64,000 nucleotides of DNA from Plutella xylostella (Eukaryota; Arthropoda; Insecta; Lepidoptera; Plutellidae): the NCBI RefSeq assembly GCF_932276165.1, contig NC_063999.1, positions 5,272,501 to 5,336,500 on the forward strand, written 5' to 3'. Position numbers and translations under genes: made by a program. Shown one piece after another: positions 44,251-55,383 of the stretch. The notes under the pieces were generated by a model. It had not been told where the DNA came from. It did not search any database and saw only the letters and a list, made by a program, of their open reading frames with translations. The number at the start of each line of letters is the position of its first letter. Within the stretch, counting starts at the first letter, position 1.

Positions 44251-44569
44251 GTAAAAAACAACAGTTGAATCCAAAGTTATATTTTTTTTGCGATATTATT
44301 ATTATTCCTCATCTACAAACATTCTTATTTTAATTGGTTGGTGATGCCCATGGAACATTTTCACGTAACCTATCGTGCGTGAGTTGGACTCAAAATATTT
44401 ACTGTCAATCATTTAAGCAAAACAACATCCTTGTATCAATCAGCTAGATACTTTTATTATAAAAAGCAACTGCGTGTTGTTTTTTACTTGCATATTTAAA
44501 AATAAAAACATTACCAATTATTTTTTGCTTTTAAACAGTTCAATACAGGACATGTCCCTCCTACAATAA

Positions 44570-44686
44570 GGGCCACTTGCACACACATATTAAATCTAGA
44601 TTTAATGTCAAATCTCGATTTAACAAACGTCAATCTCAATACCTATATAAATCTAGTTTTAATAATTATGTTTGTGCAACTCGCCC
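44570..44686. mobile_element. MITE with TAA duplication, copy 1 (GGGCCACTTGCAC family)
   Basis: Left end GGGCCACTTGCACACACATA, right end GTTTGTGCAACTCGCCC, with TAA on both flanks. The interior is AAATCTAGATTTAATGTCAA and ATCTCGATTTAA. A second copy lies at 56942-57080. Confidence 0.75.
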
Positions 44687-45275
44687 TAAGGGCTTATTGT
44701 CATAATCTTTAACACAAACATTTTAAAACCTTTGGACTAACTTTGACAGAGGCCATCTGAATATTTGAACATTATACGCTATTACTATTATTATTATCAT
44801 TAGGTACTGTCCACATTGCCACTCACGACCGGCTAGCGAGTGCTGTGTGATGATACGACATGATACGAGTCTATTATTGAATGCAGTCGTAGTAGTATAG
44901 ACAGATATCTGTTTGATAGTAGGTACATTATAATTATATCTATATGTTTATGATAACTGTGTGAATTGGTATAATAAGTAAGTAGGTACAAGAGAATAGA
45001 GATGACCATTCTCTTTTATTTGCTATCTAATCTCATTTGAACTGGCCATCATACCGTCGGTACATTCAGCTTCATAATAGTAACTAGCTATATACTTTTG
45101 TACCTTGTCAAACTAGTAAGCTGGTTAGGTGCTTAACAGACTTCTTAACTTATTTTCATTATTTTCTTAATATTATAAATTAGCTTTTACCCGCGGATTT
45201 TCAAGTGTTAAATTGGTTACATTATAAAACATCCTTACCACAATCGCTATAAGGACCTATATTTAAAAAAAATAT

Positions 45276-45930
45276 AATTATAAACAAACAAAAAAACCGA
45301 CTGCACGCTAAAAAGATAAAACAAGCCCCAATGTTAATGGAAAGTATCGCAGGCGGCGACCAGCAGAGGGTTCACCATCTAGCTGAATGTTACTTAGATA
45401 GGTAGACCTTGTGTGGCGGTCCAGTTGGTCCCCGCCTGCGATACTTTCCATTAACATTGGGGCTTGTTTTATCTTTTTAGCGTGCAGTCGGGTTTTTTGT
45501 TTGTTTATAATTATTATTTATTTGTAACTTTTTCGTTGTTTTATATTTTATGATATATTATGTAAGTAGCCGGGTTTTAGTTTATAAACATTTTTTCTTT
45601 CAATAATTTTGGTGTTGTGATTTAAATACTTACCTAAAATATGCATATTTTTGTAATGTGCTAATCAAGCGCTTTCATTTGATACCCCATACGGCATATT
45701 TGGAAAAGTATTATTTTTTCGATCATCACTTTATGTCCTCTAGAGGGCGCTTTATACATTTTAATGTAACGTCACATAGCCTATAACTATTGCGCAATTA
45801 AGACGCTTCTAACGATACCTCATACATCAAAATCTATCAAGCCGTTTAGTCTGCAGGAGGTAACAAAGAAACAGACATACATGCATACAATCGAAAATCC
45901 TTACCCTCCTCCTTCGGCAGTCGGGTAAAA
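45276..45930. mobile_element. Foldback (45276-45512) joined to a longer dispersed repeat
   Basis: AATTATAAACAAACAAAAAA and the following CCGACTGCACGCTAAAAAGA, AACAAGCCCCAATGTTAATG are mirrored at 45430-45512. The right half continues through AAGCGCTTTCATTTGATACC, CCTCTAGAGGGCGC and GTCTGCAGGAGGTAACAAAG to CTTCGGCAGTCGGGTAAAAA, the closing motif of a widespread lepidopteran repeat. The left arm is probably an inverted partial duplication of its start. Confidence 0.65.
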
Positions 45931-46007
45931 AATAAGCATCATAATCCGTTGTGTAGTTTTAAAGATCTGAGCATGTACATACATACAGACAGATGAGATA
46001 AGCTACA

Positions 46008-46993
46008 TACAGTTCTCCCATATTAATAATGCGCATGCAAATCTTCGCAAACTGTCGTATTCCCGGAAACACCCGAATCATTGAATCGTAAGAGCCTTAA
46101 ACAAAGCAATTGCATTTTGATCCTTGTTCGAATGAAATAGTAGTCAATATCATGTGACACATAATCGAAAACAATTTGGGCGGTCAGTGGCTGTCACCGA
46201 TCAGTCAAAGGTCTCAAGGTCAAGATCAGTATTACTTTTGTGGAATTATAAAGAGCTGCAACTATAAATCGTTCTTGTTATTTTTTTCAAATGTGAATTT
46301 AATTTCAACTTTAATTATTTTTGACGACGCCATATTATGAGGCACGAGAACGTACGTTTTTAAGAATAAAATATACGTCACATTGATAGACTTCACTTTG
46401 CCAATAAAGCCACACCCAAAAGACCAAGTTTGTAATTGTAATATTATTGTGAATGATCAGCGCTGTAAACACTTTTGAACTGAGATTTTAATGTAAACCT
46501 GTGTTTGAAATCCATGTTTCTTCTTCTAACATAAACCTTGTGTTATTCAAACCTTATTTCATCCATATTAACACCAGCTTGAGTAAGACATTTGAAATTA
46601 CTGTAACATTTTCGAAGTAAATTTTAATATTATGACAATATTATGAATTGTCGGCTCAAATTTCGTTACTGATTAATCAATATCTCTTTTAGCACCAAAC
46701 ACATAAATCTAAAAAAATGCATGAAGAAAATGCACTTAAACACTCTAAGGGTCTGTTCCACAATGTCTGGTTAGTGGCTACCTGACGGATAAAATACATG
46801 CTGTCACTTTCTGTTATTATTTTTTAGACAGTGACAGCATGTATTTTATCCGACAGTTAGCGACTAACCAGACATTGTGGAACAGGGGCTAAGTCTAAGT
46901 ACATACATATCGTTTTCTGGCGCTTGGGAAATACGACCGTTGCCGAACAATGGCGAAGATTTCTATGCCCATTATCAATTTTGGGGAACTGTA
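46008..46993. mobile_element. TIR element, longer relative of 2723-2913, with a nested insertion
   Basis: Left end TACAGTTCTCCCATATTAAT with AATGCGCATGCAAATCTTCG and right end GAAGATTTCTATGCCCATTA ... GGGGAACTGTA pair as TIRs. Shares CGAATCATTGAATCGTAAGA and AGTCAATATCATGTGACACA with the copy in gene 1. A different MITE (46747-46889) sits inside. No transposase frame. Confidence 0.65.
46747..46889. mobile_element. Foldback MITE nested in the 46008 element
   Basis: GGTCTGTTCCACAATGTCTG and ACGGATAAAATACATGCTGT with CACT are mirrored by AGTGACAGCATGTATTTTAT and CCAGACATTGTGGAACAGG. Arms are about 60 bp with about a 20-bp loop. Confidence 0.8.
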
Positions 46994-47877
46994 CTTTGCT
47001 TTAAACTATGTAGTGGTAGTGATGAGTGCTAAAGAGTGGTCATCATCATCATCATCATAACCCTATAGCAGTCCACACCCACAGTCCATACCTAAAGAGT
47101 GGTCACTGATTATTTATTTATATTCGTACAATAAATAAAACTTTAATTGGTGATTCCGTATTCAAGTGATGATGATGTTAACACTGTAGATTAGTTGACC
47201 ATAGCAGTAGAACAATATTCGATTGTCTCGTAACTAATTGATGTAATTAGCATTTTCTACCGATTAGGTATCGCAGATACATCACATGTATGTAGCAGCA
47301 TGCATGTATAGGTCCATAAGATTTTTATTAGACACAAAAAGGGTTTAGTGTAAGCTGAAAGAGGCTGAGTGAGGCCATTAGTACTCATTAGTCATTACAT
47401 TAAGACCACCATTTACCCTATACGACACTATTCAGTTGGTTATGATCCGGTAATAAATTGATAATTTTAGGATTCGATAATTTTATAATTATTGGCTTCA
47501 TTTCTTAATTAATTTATTCTTAATTTTATTATAATGAACATAATGAGTGAAGCAATAAAGCATTTTATTCCAACAACAACGGATACAGGCAGAACAGAAG
47601 TTAATAAGAATTATGATTGGAAAATATTCATAATTGTTTATAAGAGTTCTATTAAATTTAGTAGGCAAGCGAGGTTATTTGATTTTATTGATTGCAATAA
47701 TATGAAAGTCTTCCAATCCATATTAAAATATTAAATTCCTATGTAGGTAGGTACCCTTTTTGTCGAAATCACTAATTATCTGTTATAAATACCGGATTTG
47801 CTATACGGACTATCCCACGGTGATGGTTGAGGGGATGGGTGATACGGATACCACATTAAAATAGCATTATGTCACTA

Positions 47878-48127
47878 TAGTCCAGTCAAGGAATGAGGTG
47901 TAGAGTGCGTGAGCAGGTAACTAAGAGATTCCTTCAGAAACTTGTTCAGGGGGCTTAGGTTGTTAACATATCAAAAGTCCTGACTCCTAGGTGATGAGCG
48001 GGGGGGAGGAGGGGGTTTAAAGGTATTAATATGCAAGTAAGCCCCTTGAACAATTTTCTGAAGGAATCGTTTAGTTACCTGCTCACGCACTCTATACCTC
48101 ATTTTGAGTCATTTATTGAATGGACTA
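47878..48127. mobile_element. 250-bp foldback element
   Basis: TAGTCCAGTCAAGGAATGAG, TAGAGTGCGTGAGCAGGTAA and GATTCCTTCAGAAACTTGTT pair with AACAATTTTCTGAAGGAATC, TTACCTGCTCACGCACTCTA and ATTGAATGGACTA. The loop includes GAGCGGGGGGGAGGAGGGGG, a G-rich run that could form a quadruplex. Confidence 0.75.
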
Positions 48128-48493
48128 CTAGACGATCACGACGTGGATGAGTCGCTGAAAGCATCTCATGAATCTTGGGATATTTCAACGATATATTTTA
48201 ATTTTTATGCTACAGTTGCAACGCCAATATTTTTGCAAGTCACTACGGGGCATAAAATAGCGCTTTCTTAAGAATGTGACTTTTCTTTGAGAGGGAAGAT
48301 CGTGACAAGCTTAAAGAATTACCTGCTTCTTGTAGCTCTGAAAATCTGTTGCTACGATGGAAACCTATCCTATAGTTAAAGTAGTAGTAGTAACCTAAGC
48401 GGAAGAAACGTAGTATTTTCTTAAATTTGGAATCGAACCTTCGAATCGAGAGTCAAATTATCAACAAACGTTAAACGTGTAATAACTCATTTA

Positions 48494-49043
48494 GGGCGGA
48501 TTCGGCCAACGTCGAGTAACTGTTTACTCACGAGTAAAGTACCAGTTACTCGCGAGTAAGCAGATTTTGCATTCTACCAAACCTGAAACCAAGATAACTA
48601 GCTTATCCCAAGAATAAAATGTTATACCGCCAAAATTGACCGTGTAACGAGCTTATCCGAGAGTAATTTTGTAATGGCGGCAGCACATCAGCTGATTAGA
48701 AAACCGTCATAATGACATATAAACACATCTGTCAAAACATAAACAAAAGTACGTTAAAAGGCAAAGTCTCAGAATAACAACAGCGAATAAAATATTAAAA
48801 CATAAACAATTTCATACTTTTATAATCCATTCAAACTAAGTTGGCATGTCATTTCTATTGCATGCTTTGAAACGCAGCTATTTTTATTTTAGTTGCATTA
48901 CAGTTTCGTTCCTCGTTCATTCAATTTAATCATGGTATAACTTGGTAGAATGCAAATGTACTTATCCTAGATATTTACTCGCGTATAATTTTAATTCCGG
49001 TATAGTTATTCTCGTGTAACGTGATGTTTGGACGAATCCACTC
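48494..49043 (+). mobile_element. 550-bp TIR element with TTA duplication, copy 1
   Basis: Starts GGGCGGATTCGGCCAACGTC and ends ATGTTTGGACGAATCCACTC, imperfect inverse repeats; TTA on both flanks (48491-48493, 49044-49046). The ends carry repeated TTACTCGYGAGTAA-like motifs (48520-48565). No protein. A second copy in the opposite orientation lies at 54841-55380. Confidence 0.85.
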
Positions 49044-49207
49044 TTAGTCTCTTTACTGAACGCTAGGAGAGGTGCAATTCGATACTACACAAACATATGG
49101 AAAAATAACAGCGCCAACTTTTGGAAAAAAACAAATTTGCCTTACATTTTGATAGTGACAGTTAACGATACCTAACGTAAACGGAGGTTCGAAAATCTTA
49201 TAGATAG

Positions 49208-49345
49208 ATAGAATAGATAGAATATTCTTTATTTGTACACACACACATAAAAGAAACTTACATAACTTAAATACTATAAACTATGTACAAAAATGGCGGT
49301 CTTATCGCTTAAAGCGATTTTTTCAAGACAACCTTAGGGTGGAAG
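49208..49345 (-). repeat. LINE 3'-end remnant with TAGA tail
   Basis: (TAGA)n at 49201-49223, then TATTCTTTATTTGTACACAC and GGCGGTCTTATCGCTTAAAG with CGATTTTTTCAAGACAACC. This is a jockey/CR1-type LINE 3' UTR in reverse, with its microsatellite tail first. Confidence 0.65.
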
Positions 49346-49796
49346 GATATTTTGATTAAAGAGGGGTCAAGTGTACTAAAGAATAATAAAGGAAAAATTA
49401 AAATAATTATTTAGTTATTATAATTGCTACACTGGAATACTTTTTTCATCCAAGCAATCGAATCGACAAGAGTCGAATTCTTTGTGATCGCTACACAGCA
49501 ACTAATCCCATCACAATATCACTCAGTAGAAGCTATTCACAGAAAAAGGCAGCTGTACGCTTAAAATTTCTAGTTTGTGAAATACCTGGTAACAGGTTTT
49601 TCAGGAATGTTTCACAAAGCCTCCGCCGCTACCGACAAGGGTTGTATTGTAGGTACATATTTTTTTCTGTTAGAACTTTGTTGTATAGAACACTGTCATG
49701 CAGTACCAGAGTAGCTCGGTATGTTACGTTGCGTATTATTTAGTCAATAATGACAATAGTTTATTCAATATTGACAGTATTCAGTAAAGAATCAGG

Positions 49797-49947
49797 TATA
49801 GTGCCACAAACTTATCTGTTCCGGTGAGAGCGAACTAAATTGGTCCATACCTCATTACTTACTGTACTAATGAATTTCATATTGACATAGATTATATGGA
49901 CCTATTTAGTTCGCTCTCACCGGAACAGATAAGTTTGTGGCACTATA
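49797..49947. mobile_element. 151-bp foldback MITE
   Basis: TATAGTGCCACAAACTTATC and TGTTCCGGTGAGAGCGAACT with AAAT.GGTCCATA are mirrored by TATGGACC.ATTT, AGTTCGCTCTCACCGGAACA and GATAAGTTTGTGGCACTATA. Arms are almost perfect over about 52 bp. Confidence 0.85.
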
Positions 49948-50110
49948 GAGTGCGCGCCACTACTGAAGATTTAAGACGAAATCGGGAGCTAATCTAGCCT
50001 ATCATACTATCTGACGTTTAGTTCTATGAGTGCAGACAAAGAGTAAATAATACTACGCTGAAAACAGCGCTGCGGTTATCGGACTTCAGTGGTGGCGAGG
50101 ACTTTATAAG

Positions 50111-50329
50111 TACGGTGGCCTGCGCCTAAAAGTATACAGGCGGAGTTTTTAAAATAGCGATCCCTGATGATGAAGGGACCAGCTACATCTGTTATAAATC
50201 CGGGGACGTGTTGTGTGTGATATGTGTAGCAGTGGTGTTTATGTGGATGTGCCTGAGCAGCATGTGAGCTTGAGATCACTATTTTAAAAACTCCGCCTGT
50301 ATAGGTACTTTTAGGCGCAGGCCACCGTA
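50111..50329. mobile_element. 219-bp foldback MITE
   Basis: TACGGTGGCCTGCGCCTAAA, AGTATACAGGCGGAGTTTTT and AAAATAG are mirrored by CTATTTTAAAAACTCCGCCT, GTATAGGTACTTTTAGGCGC and AGGCCACCGTA. The loop (about 120 bp) has no recognised content. Confidence 0.85.
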
Positions 50330-50696
50330 CGTACTGTCAATCATTAAAATTAATTAATTTAAATTATTTTAAAGCAATTCTACTAATGGGCTGCTTTTTA
50401 TCCCTGAATAATCATCGAAAATTCTCTAAAAGCAAATGAGAAGCTCACACGGAAACCCACAAAATCATAAATTGAATAACTATCCATGCCCTCAAAGAAT
50501 ACCCAGGTGTACTAACTTACCTACAAACCACAAGCAATATATCACTGCAACACGTGGACAGTACTAAAGAAAATTGCATGGAACAGACAATTTATCACTG
50601 ACTCACTGTAGTGGAGTTCCTTTATTAGCCTTTCGTCGGTACAGTTTAGCAAAGCATAGAATCAACTCCAGGTTGGGGAATTAAATACATTTAATG

Positions 50697-50900
50697 CACT
50701 TGCGAGCAATGAAAAAGTTCCACTGACAATATCATCTAATTACCCCTATACGGAAAATAAGCTTCATGACGCCGTCGGCAATATTGAAGTAGATTTAACT
50801 GGGCATCAGAATACTAAGCTAAAAACATACATAATTATTTCTATAAAATTCAAAATGAAACTTTTAAAATTTGGGTTATTTGTAAATGGAACTTTTAGTG
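50697..50900. mobile_element. 'GCAATGAAAAAGTTCC' TIR family, copy 3
   Basis: Left end CACTTGCGAGCAATGAAAAA GTTCCACTGA; right end AAATGGAACTTTTAGTG. The interior shares CATGACGCCGTCGGCAATAT and TTGAAGTAGATTTAAC with copy 5. Confidence 0.65.
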
Positions 50901-53560
50901 TAGTATAATAGTGACAGTAAAATCCAAATAAAAAAAATACTGTCTCTCTTATACTGTTCCCGACGATACACCGTTTGAATCATTAATAGGTACTCCGGCT
51001 ATTTTTCTATTTCAATAATAGTGTATGTTCTTTCTTTTATTAATGAAGATAGATTGTAACGATTTATTTGATCTAGAAATCCTACTCCATATTGAGATAT
51101 TTACCTACAGGGTTAATAATTAGATATTTACAAGTTTAGTGCTTAATTTTTTAGTTGCGTTATTATTAAGTATTGTCTTGTGATGATGATAAACGTAAGT
51201 ATGTAAGCAGGGCGTTCGGTTCGGTACATGAACTGACATTTATTTTTTTCTGTGACAGACGAGGCTTACAGGAGAGTTTCTGAAATTAAATGTCCACATG
51301 CGCCAATCCATAGTATGTATCTGAATGCATGTTTGACAGTACAAGTAAACGTATCGAACTAACATCGACCCTCATTTTACGCATCCAAGCACAAGCTCTT
51401 CAAAGTAATAAATAAAAATATTTTTGTACACAATTCCAATTATTTCCTCCATGAAAGAGACGTTATTGTGTAGGCCGCGCCTCCCCGGGGCGGACTGAAA
51501 CAAAAGGCGCAGAGCCTCTTTCATACAACTACAACACAAATTAATTAAAAAATAATAGATACTCTCAGTTACAAACGCGTTTTGTTGGAAAAATTGAGAG
51601 GCAAGATTAATGACGGTTGTTAAATGAACGCTTTTCTGCTAGAATAGATGTTTTATTTCGATTGTGACTATTCAAGTCTGGGCCTTAACCGCAAGTGTAA
51701 TCCTAATTATCCCTTCTTTAGTCCTAAGAGGGTCTGGTAGAATTTCCTACGTACGTATGTAATAAGGACTACAACCGTCTTCAGAAATTACCTTCACCCC
51801 GTTTGGAACTCAATATAATGTGGTGAACTACTTCCCTCAATGTGAACCAGAATTACATACTCTATGTACTTCGTACGAAACGTTACGATATACTACATCT
51901 CGTTTATATATACGAATTTATTGCATATTTTTTTATATTACATAGGTATTTGATAGTTACATTGGCACATTTCAGTGCCAAACCCTATTCTATGTTATTA
52001 ACCCTGTTATGTTTACATTACAAATTATTTTTAGATTTATTTATTTCAATAATATATCGTATATCCTGTTATACATTCTGTCGTTTAAATCTATAAAAAC
52101 GGATAATTGGCTTTTTGTTTCACTTTTTAAATACATAAGTTACTTACTATTCCACTGTTGAATGCTCTTTGTTTTCCCTAGATATAAAATAAGAAATGTT
52201 GGTCTTTAGCTATTTTTTCCAATCAGAAAATCTCCTAATTCTAGAGTTATTTCAGTATAAGTAGGTAGGTAGGCCTTGATTTTCATTTGTCGTGACTCAG
52301 CACATTCGCACTAAACGCTAGACTATAGTCCAATAGGAACCCTAACATTAAAATGTTTTTCTCTACTACCCTAATAGCACCGTTTATCGGTAATTTTACC
52401 TTAATATTCGCCATTAATACTAGACAAGGGCTAACGTTATAATATTTTAATGGTACGCAAATGTTAGGCACGGAGGGAAAAACGGTTTTGTTTTCCGTTC
52501 TTGTAATAATAACTAAGGGTTACCCTCTGAATCAACGAACGAAAGAACAAAAATTTACGTAGTTTGCCCAGCAAAGTCCAAAGTTTTCCGAAGTTTCGGA
52601 AAAACAAAACTGCAGCGCTTACCACGACTCTATCTTGTATAAAGCGTGCCGATTGCGTGAAAATTTAAATTTTAGTTCGTTCGTTCGTCGATTTATAGAG
52701 TGACCCCACTGTACCCTGATGGTCTTCTTCTTCTTCTTCCTTGCCTTATCCTTATTTAGGGTCGGCTTAGTTCGTCATGTCACGCCATTTTACCCTATCC
52801 TCTATCATATCCTCATTCACTCCACAGTCGCTCATATTTTCTTTCACGCAATGGTAAATGTATATCTAGGCAAAAAAGATTATGTTTTATTTCTTCATCT
52901 GCATAGATTTTATGGGCAAATTTTCATCATAATTATATTCTGCTAGAGACGCGTCTTCTTAAATTATTTCTATAGGTTTAGTTCACTGAAGGCTGAGGCT
53001 TATTTATTAGCCTCAAACGCATTTGATTTTCGTAAAGGAAATTACATTCTCTGTGGTTAAAACGCATACGGGAACTTTGTTTATCTACTACTAAGTTGTT
53101 TTGATAAATAGGTAGCTGTTTTAATTACAAATAAGAAGCTTACGTATGTACGTTCAAAGCCGTCTAACGCGAAGCGGACTTTGCAACTCTGCCTTCAAAT
53201 TAACTTCGTGACGGTAGTTAAGAGATTATTATGATTTATTTTGGATATTTGATCAGTAAATAAGGCAGGGCAATGTACTTACATAGCTTTCACAACGATT
53301 TCGGATTTTAAATGAATTGAATATATCACTATAGAGCTCAGAGTATGTTATTGCATTTTTGACGTTTCCTTATTTCTGGTAAGTAGGTAAGGTTGGTTTT
53401 CCTTTGCAGTCTTCAAATATGTATGGGATTTCGAATGTCAAATAACCAATAATATAAATAACAGAGTATAATGATTTAGTAAATGTTATTTCGTTTTGAC
53501 TTCACGATAGGGTCCCTGACGTAGAGCGATGGCATACAGGTGACACGTTACAAGTGTTGT
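50900..53560. other. No gene recognised; one RTE-like end
   Basis: Mostly AT-rich. A GC-rich patch at 51474-51515 (CCGCGCCTCCCCGGGGCGGA) is flanked by GAAAGAGACG and CTCTTTC. At 52718-52860 the minus strand reads DRVKWRDMTN-stop, with CTTCTTCTTCTTCTTCC at the end, an RTE-type LINE 3' terminus. Confidence 0.45.
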
Positions 53561-53565
53561 GTGTG

Positions 53566-53690
53566 CGTTAGCGCTGCGTCAACTGGACGGTGACGCTTCG
53601 TCGTTCGGCGCCATGCATGCATGCCACACGTTGATGTGCGACACCGTCCGTGAATTCAACGCAGCGTGTGGCATGCGGCATGTCATTCAG
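53566..53690. repeat. GC-rich imperfect palindrome
   Basis: GCGCTGCGTCAACTGGACGG and GCATGCATGCCACACG are mirrored by CACCGTCCGTGAATTCAACG...CGCAGCG and CGTGTGGCATGC. A GCGTTGCG-rich stretch follows at about 53725-53745. Likely a foldback element; its edges are not clear. Confidence 0.5.
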
Positions 53691-54489
53691 ATTTAGGGTG
53701 TGTGTGACCCTATTGCATTGGTACGTTGCGCTGCGTTGCGTCGCGTCATTAATGGTCATAGAAAATACCTATATTATGGAAAAACGGCAGTGCCGCGCAC
53801 CAATGAGGCCTCACCCTTATATGTAGATATGACTGAACAACGAAGTTCTCCACCATATACGTTCACTATTAAATTCTAGCCTCCACAGCTTACAGGACTT
53901 GCGCTTTCTGTAAAACTGAAAGGGTATTGCCCTGGAGCAAATTTATAAAAAAGAACTCTATACTGCAAAAAATTGTTGCTAGTCGTTGTACCTTATTCCA
54001 TCCGGTCATCAATCGGTCGTCAACTCATAAAATTTGTGACCAGACAGCATATAACTGGGTTTTTGCGTAGTTATATTCGACGCTATATCGCTTAGCTCAC
54101 ACGCTCCCTATAAATAAACTGCTGAATCCATGCGACGATAGATTTCAGTGCCTAATAAAATATTTCATGTTTGCTTCCGTAAGTGATTTTTTTATTACCG
54201 TATCGCGTATACAAACATTAGCTATAATATATAATATACTTTATTTTCCCTACTGTTAATGTTAATCTAACCTAACCGCGTTAGCATATATATATAAAGT
54301 ATGTCATAATCATAAAAGAGCAGGGCCGCCTGGCACAGGTATCTTTGTATACCTAATAGGTAGGTCCTAGCCTTAGTTCAGAAACTGTTATTTTCTTTAC
54401 TGTAATAAACTATATTTTCTTTCTTTCTTTCTTTCTATAAACATTACTATTCGATGCGCCTTATATTCTGACGAGACGTCCATAATAAA

Positions 54490-54562
54490 CTTGAGAGCAA
54501 TGAAAAAGTTCCAGTGACATTATATTTATATGGAACGGCAATGGGAGGTGGAACTTTTTAAG
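54490..54562. mobile_element. 'GCAATGAAAAAGTTCC' TIR family, copy 4 (73 bp)
   Basis: CTTGAGAGCAATGAAAAAGT TCCAGTGACATTATATTTAT at the left matches the left half of copy 1 (7131). The right end GGTGGAACTTTTTAAGC is degraded. Confidence 0.55.
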
Positions 54563-54840
54563 CTATTATAAGTATAGTACCTATATTATAAGTATAGTTT
54601 AATTATTTCTTCAGCCGTGGCGGCGTAAATAAATAACTCAAAATCATCTCATACATGCTACATATTCCTATTAGGTGCCAAAAAAATCTAAATCGATCTA
54701 TTTCGTACTACCCATCAGTCATCGCTGACGATGATGACTCAACTGACGATTACTTACTCACATATACATTTTCAGATGCATACATTTTCATAATGTTCAC
54801 TTATTTCCAAAATGTTGTTTATTTTACTTAGGGTGAATTC

Positions 54841-55380
54841 GTCCAAACATCACGTTACACGAGAATAACTATACCCGAATAAAATTTATACGCGAGTAAA
54901 TATCTAGGATAAGTACATTTGCATTCTACCAAGTTATACCATGATTAAATTGAATGAACGAGGAACGAATCTGTAATGCAACTAAAATAAAAATAGCTGC
55001 GTTTCAAAGCATGCTATAGAAATGACATGCCAACTTAGTTTGAATGGATTATAAAAGTATGAAATTGTTTATGTTTTAATATTTTATTCGCTGTTGTTAT
55101 TCTGAGACTTTGCCTTTTAACGTACTTTTGTTTATGTTTTGACAGATGTGTTTATATGTCATTATGACGGTTTTCTAATCAGCTGATGTGCTGCCGCCAT
55201 TACAAAATTACTCTCGGATAAGCTCGTTACACGGTAAATTTTGGCGGTATAACATTTTATTCTTGGGATAAGCTACTTATCTTGGTTTCAGGTTTGGTAG
55301 AATGCAAAATCTGCTTACTCGCGAGTAACTGGTACTTTACTCGTGAGTAAAAAGTTACTCGACGTTGGTCGAATCCGCCC
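54841..55380 (-). mobile_element. 540-bp TIR element with TTA duplication, copy 2 (inverted)
   Basis: Reverse orientation copy of 48494-49043, with TTA at 54838-54840 and 55381-55383. Nearly every block is conserved, for example GGCATGTCATTTCTA, CATAATGACATATAAACACA and CAGATTTTGCATTCTACCAA in reverse. Confidence 0.85.
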
Positions 55381-55383
55381 TTA

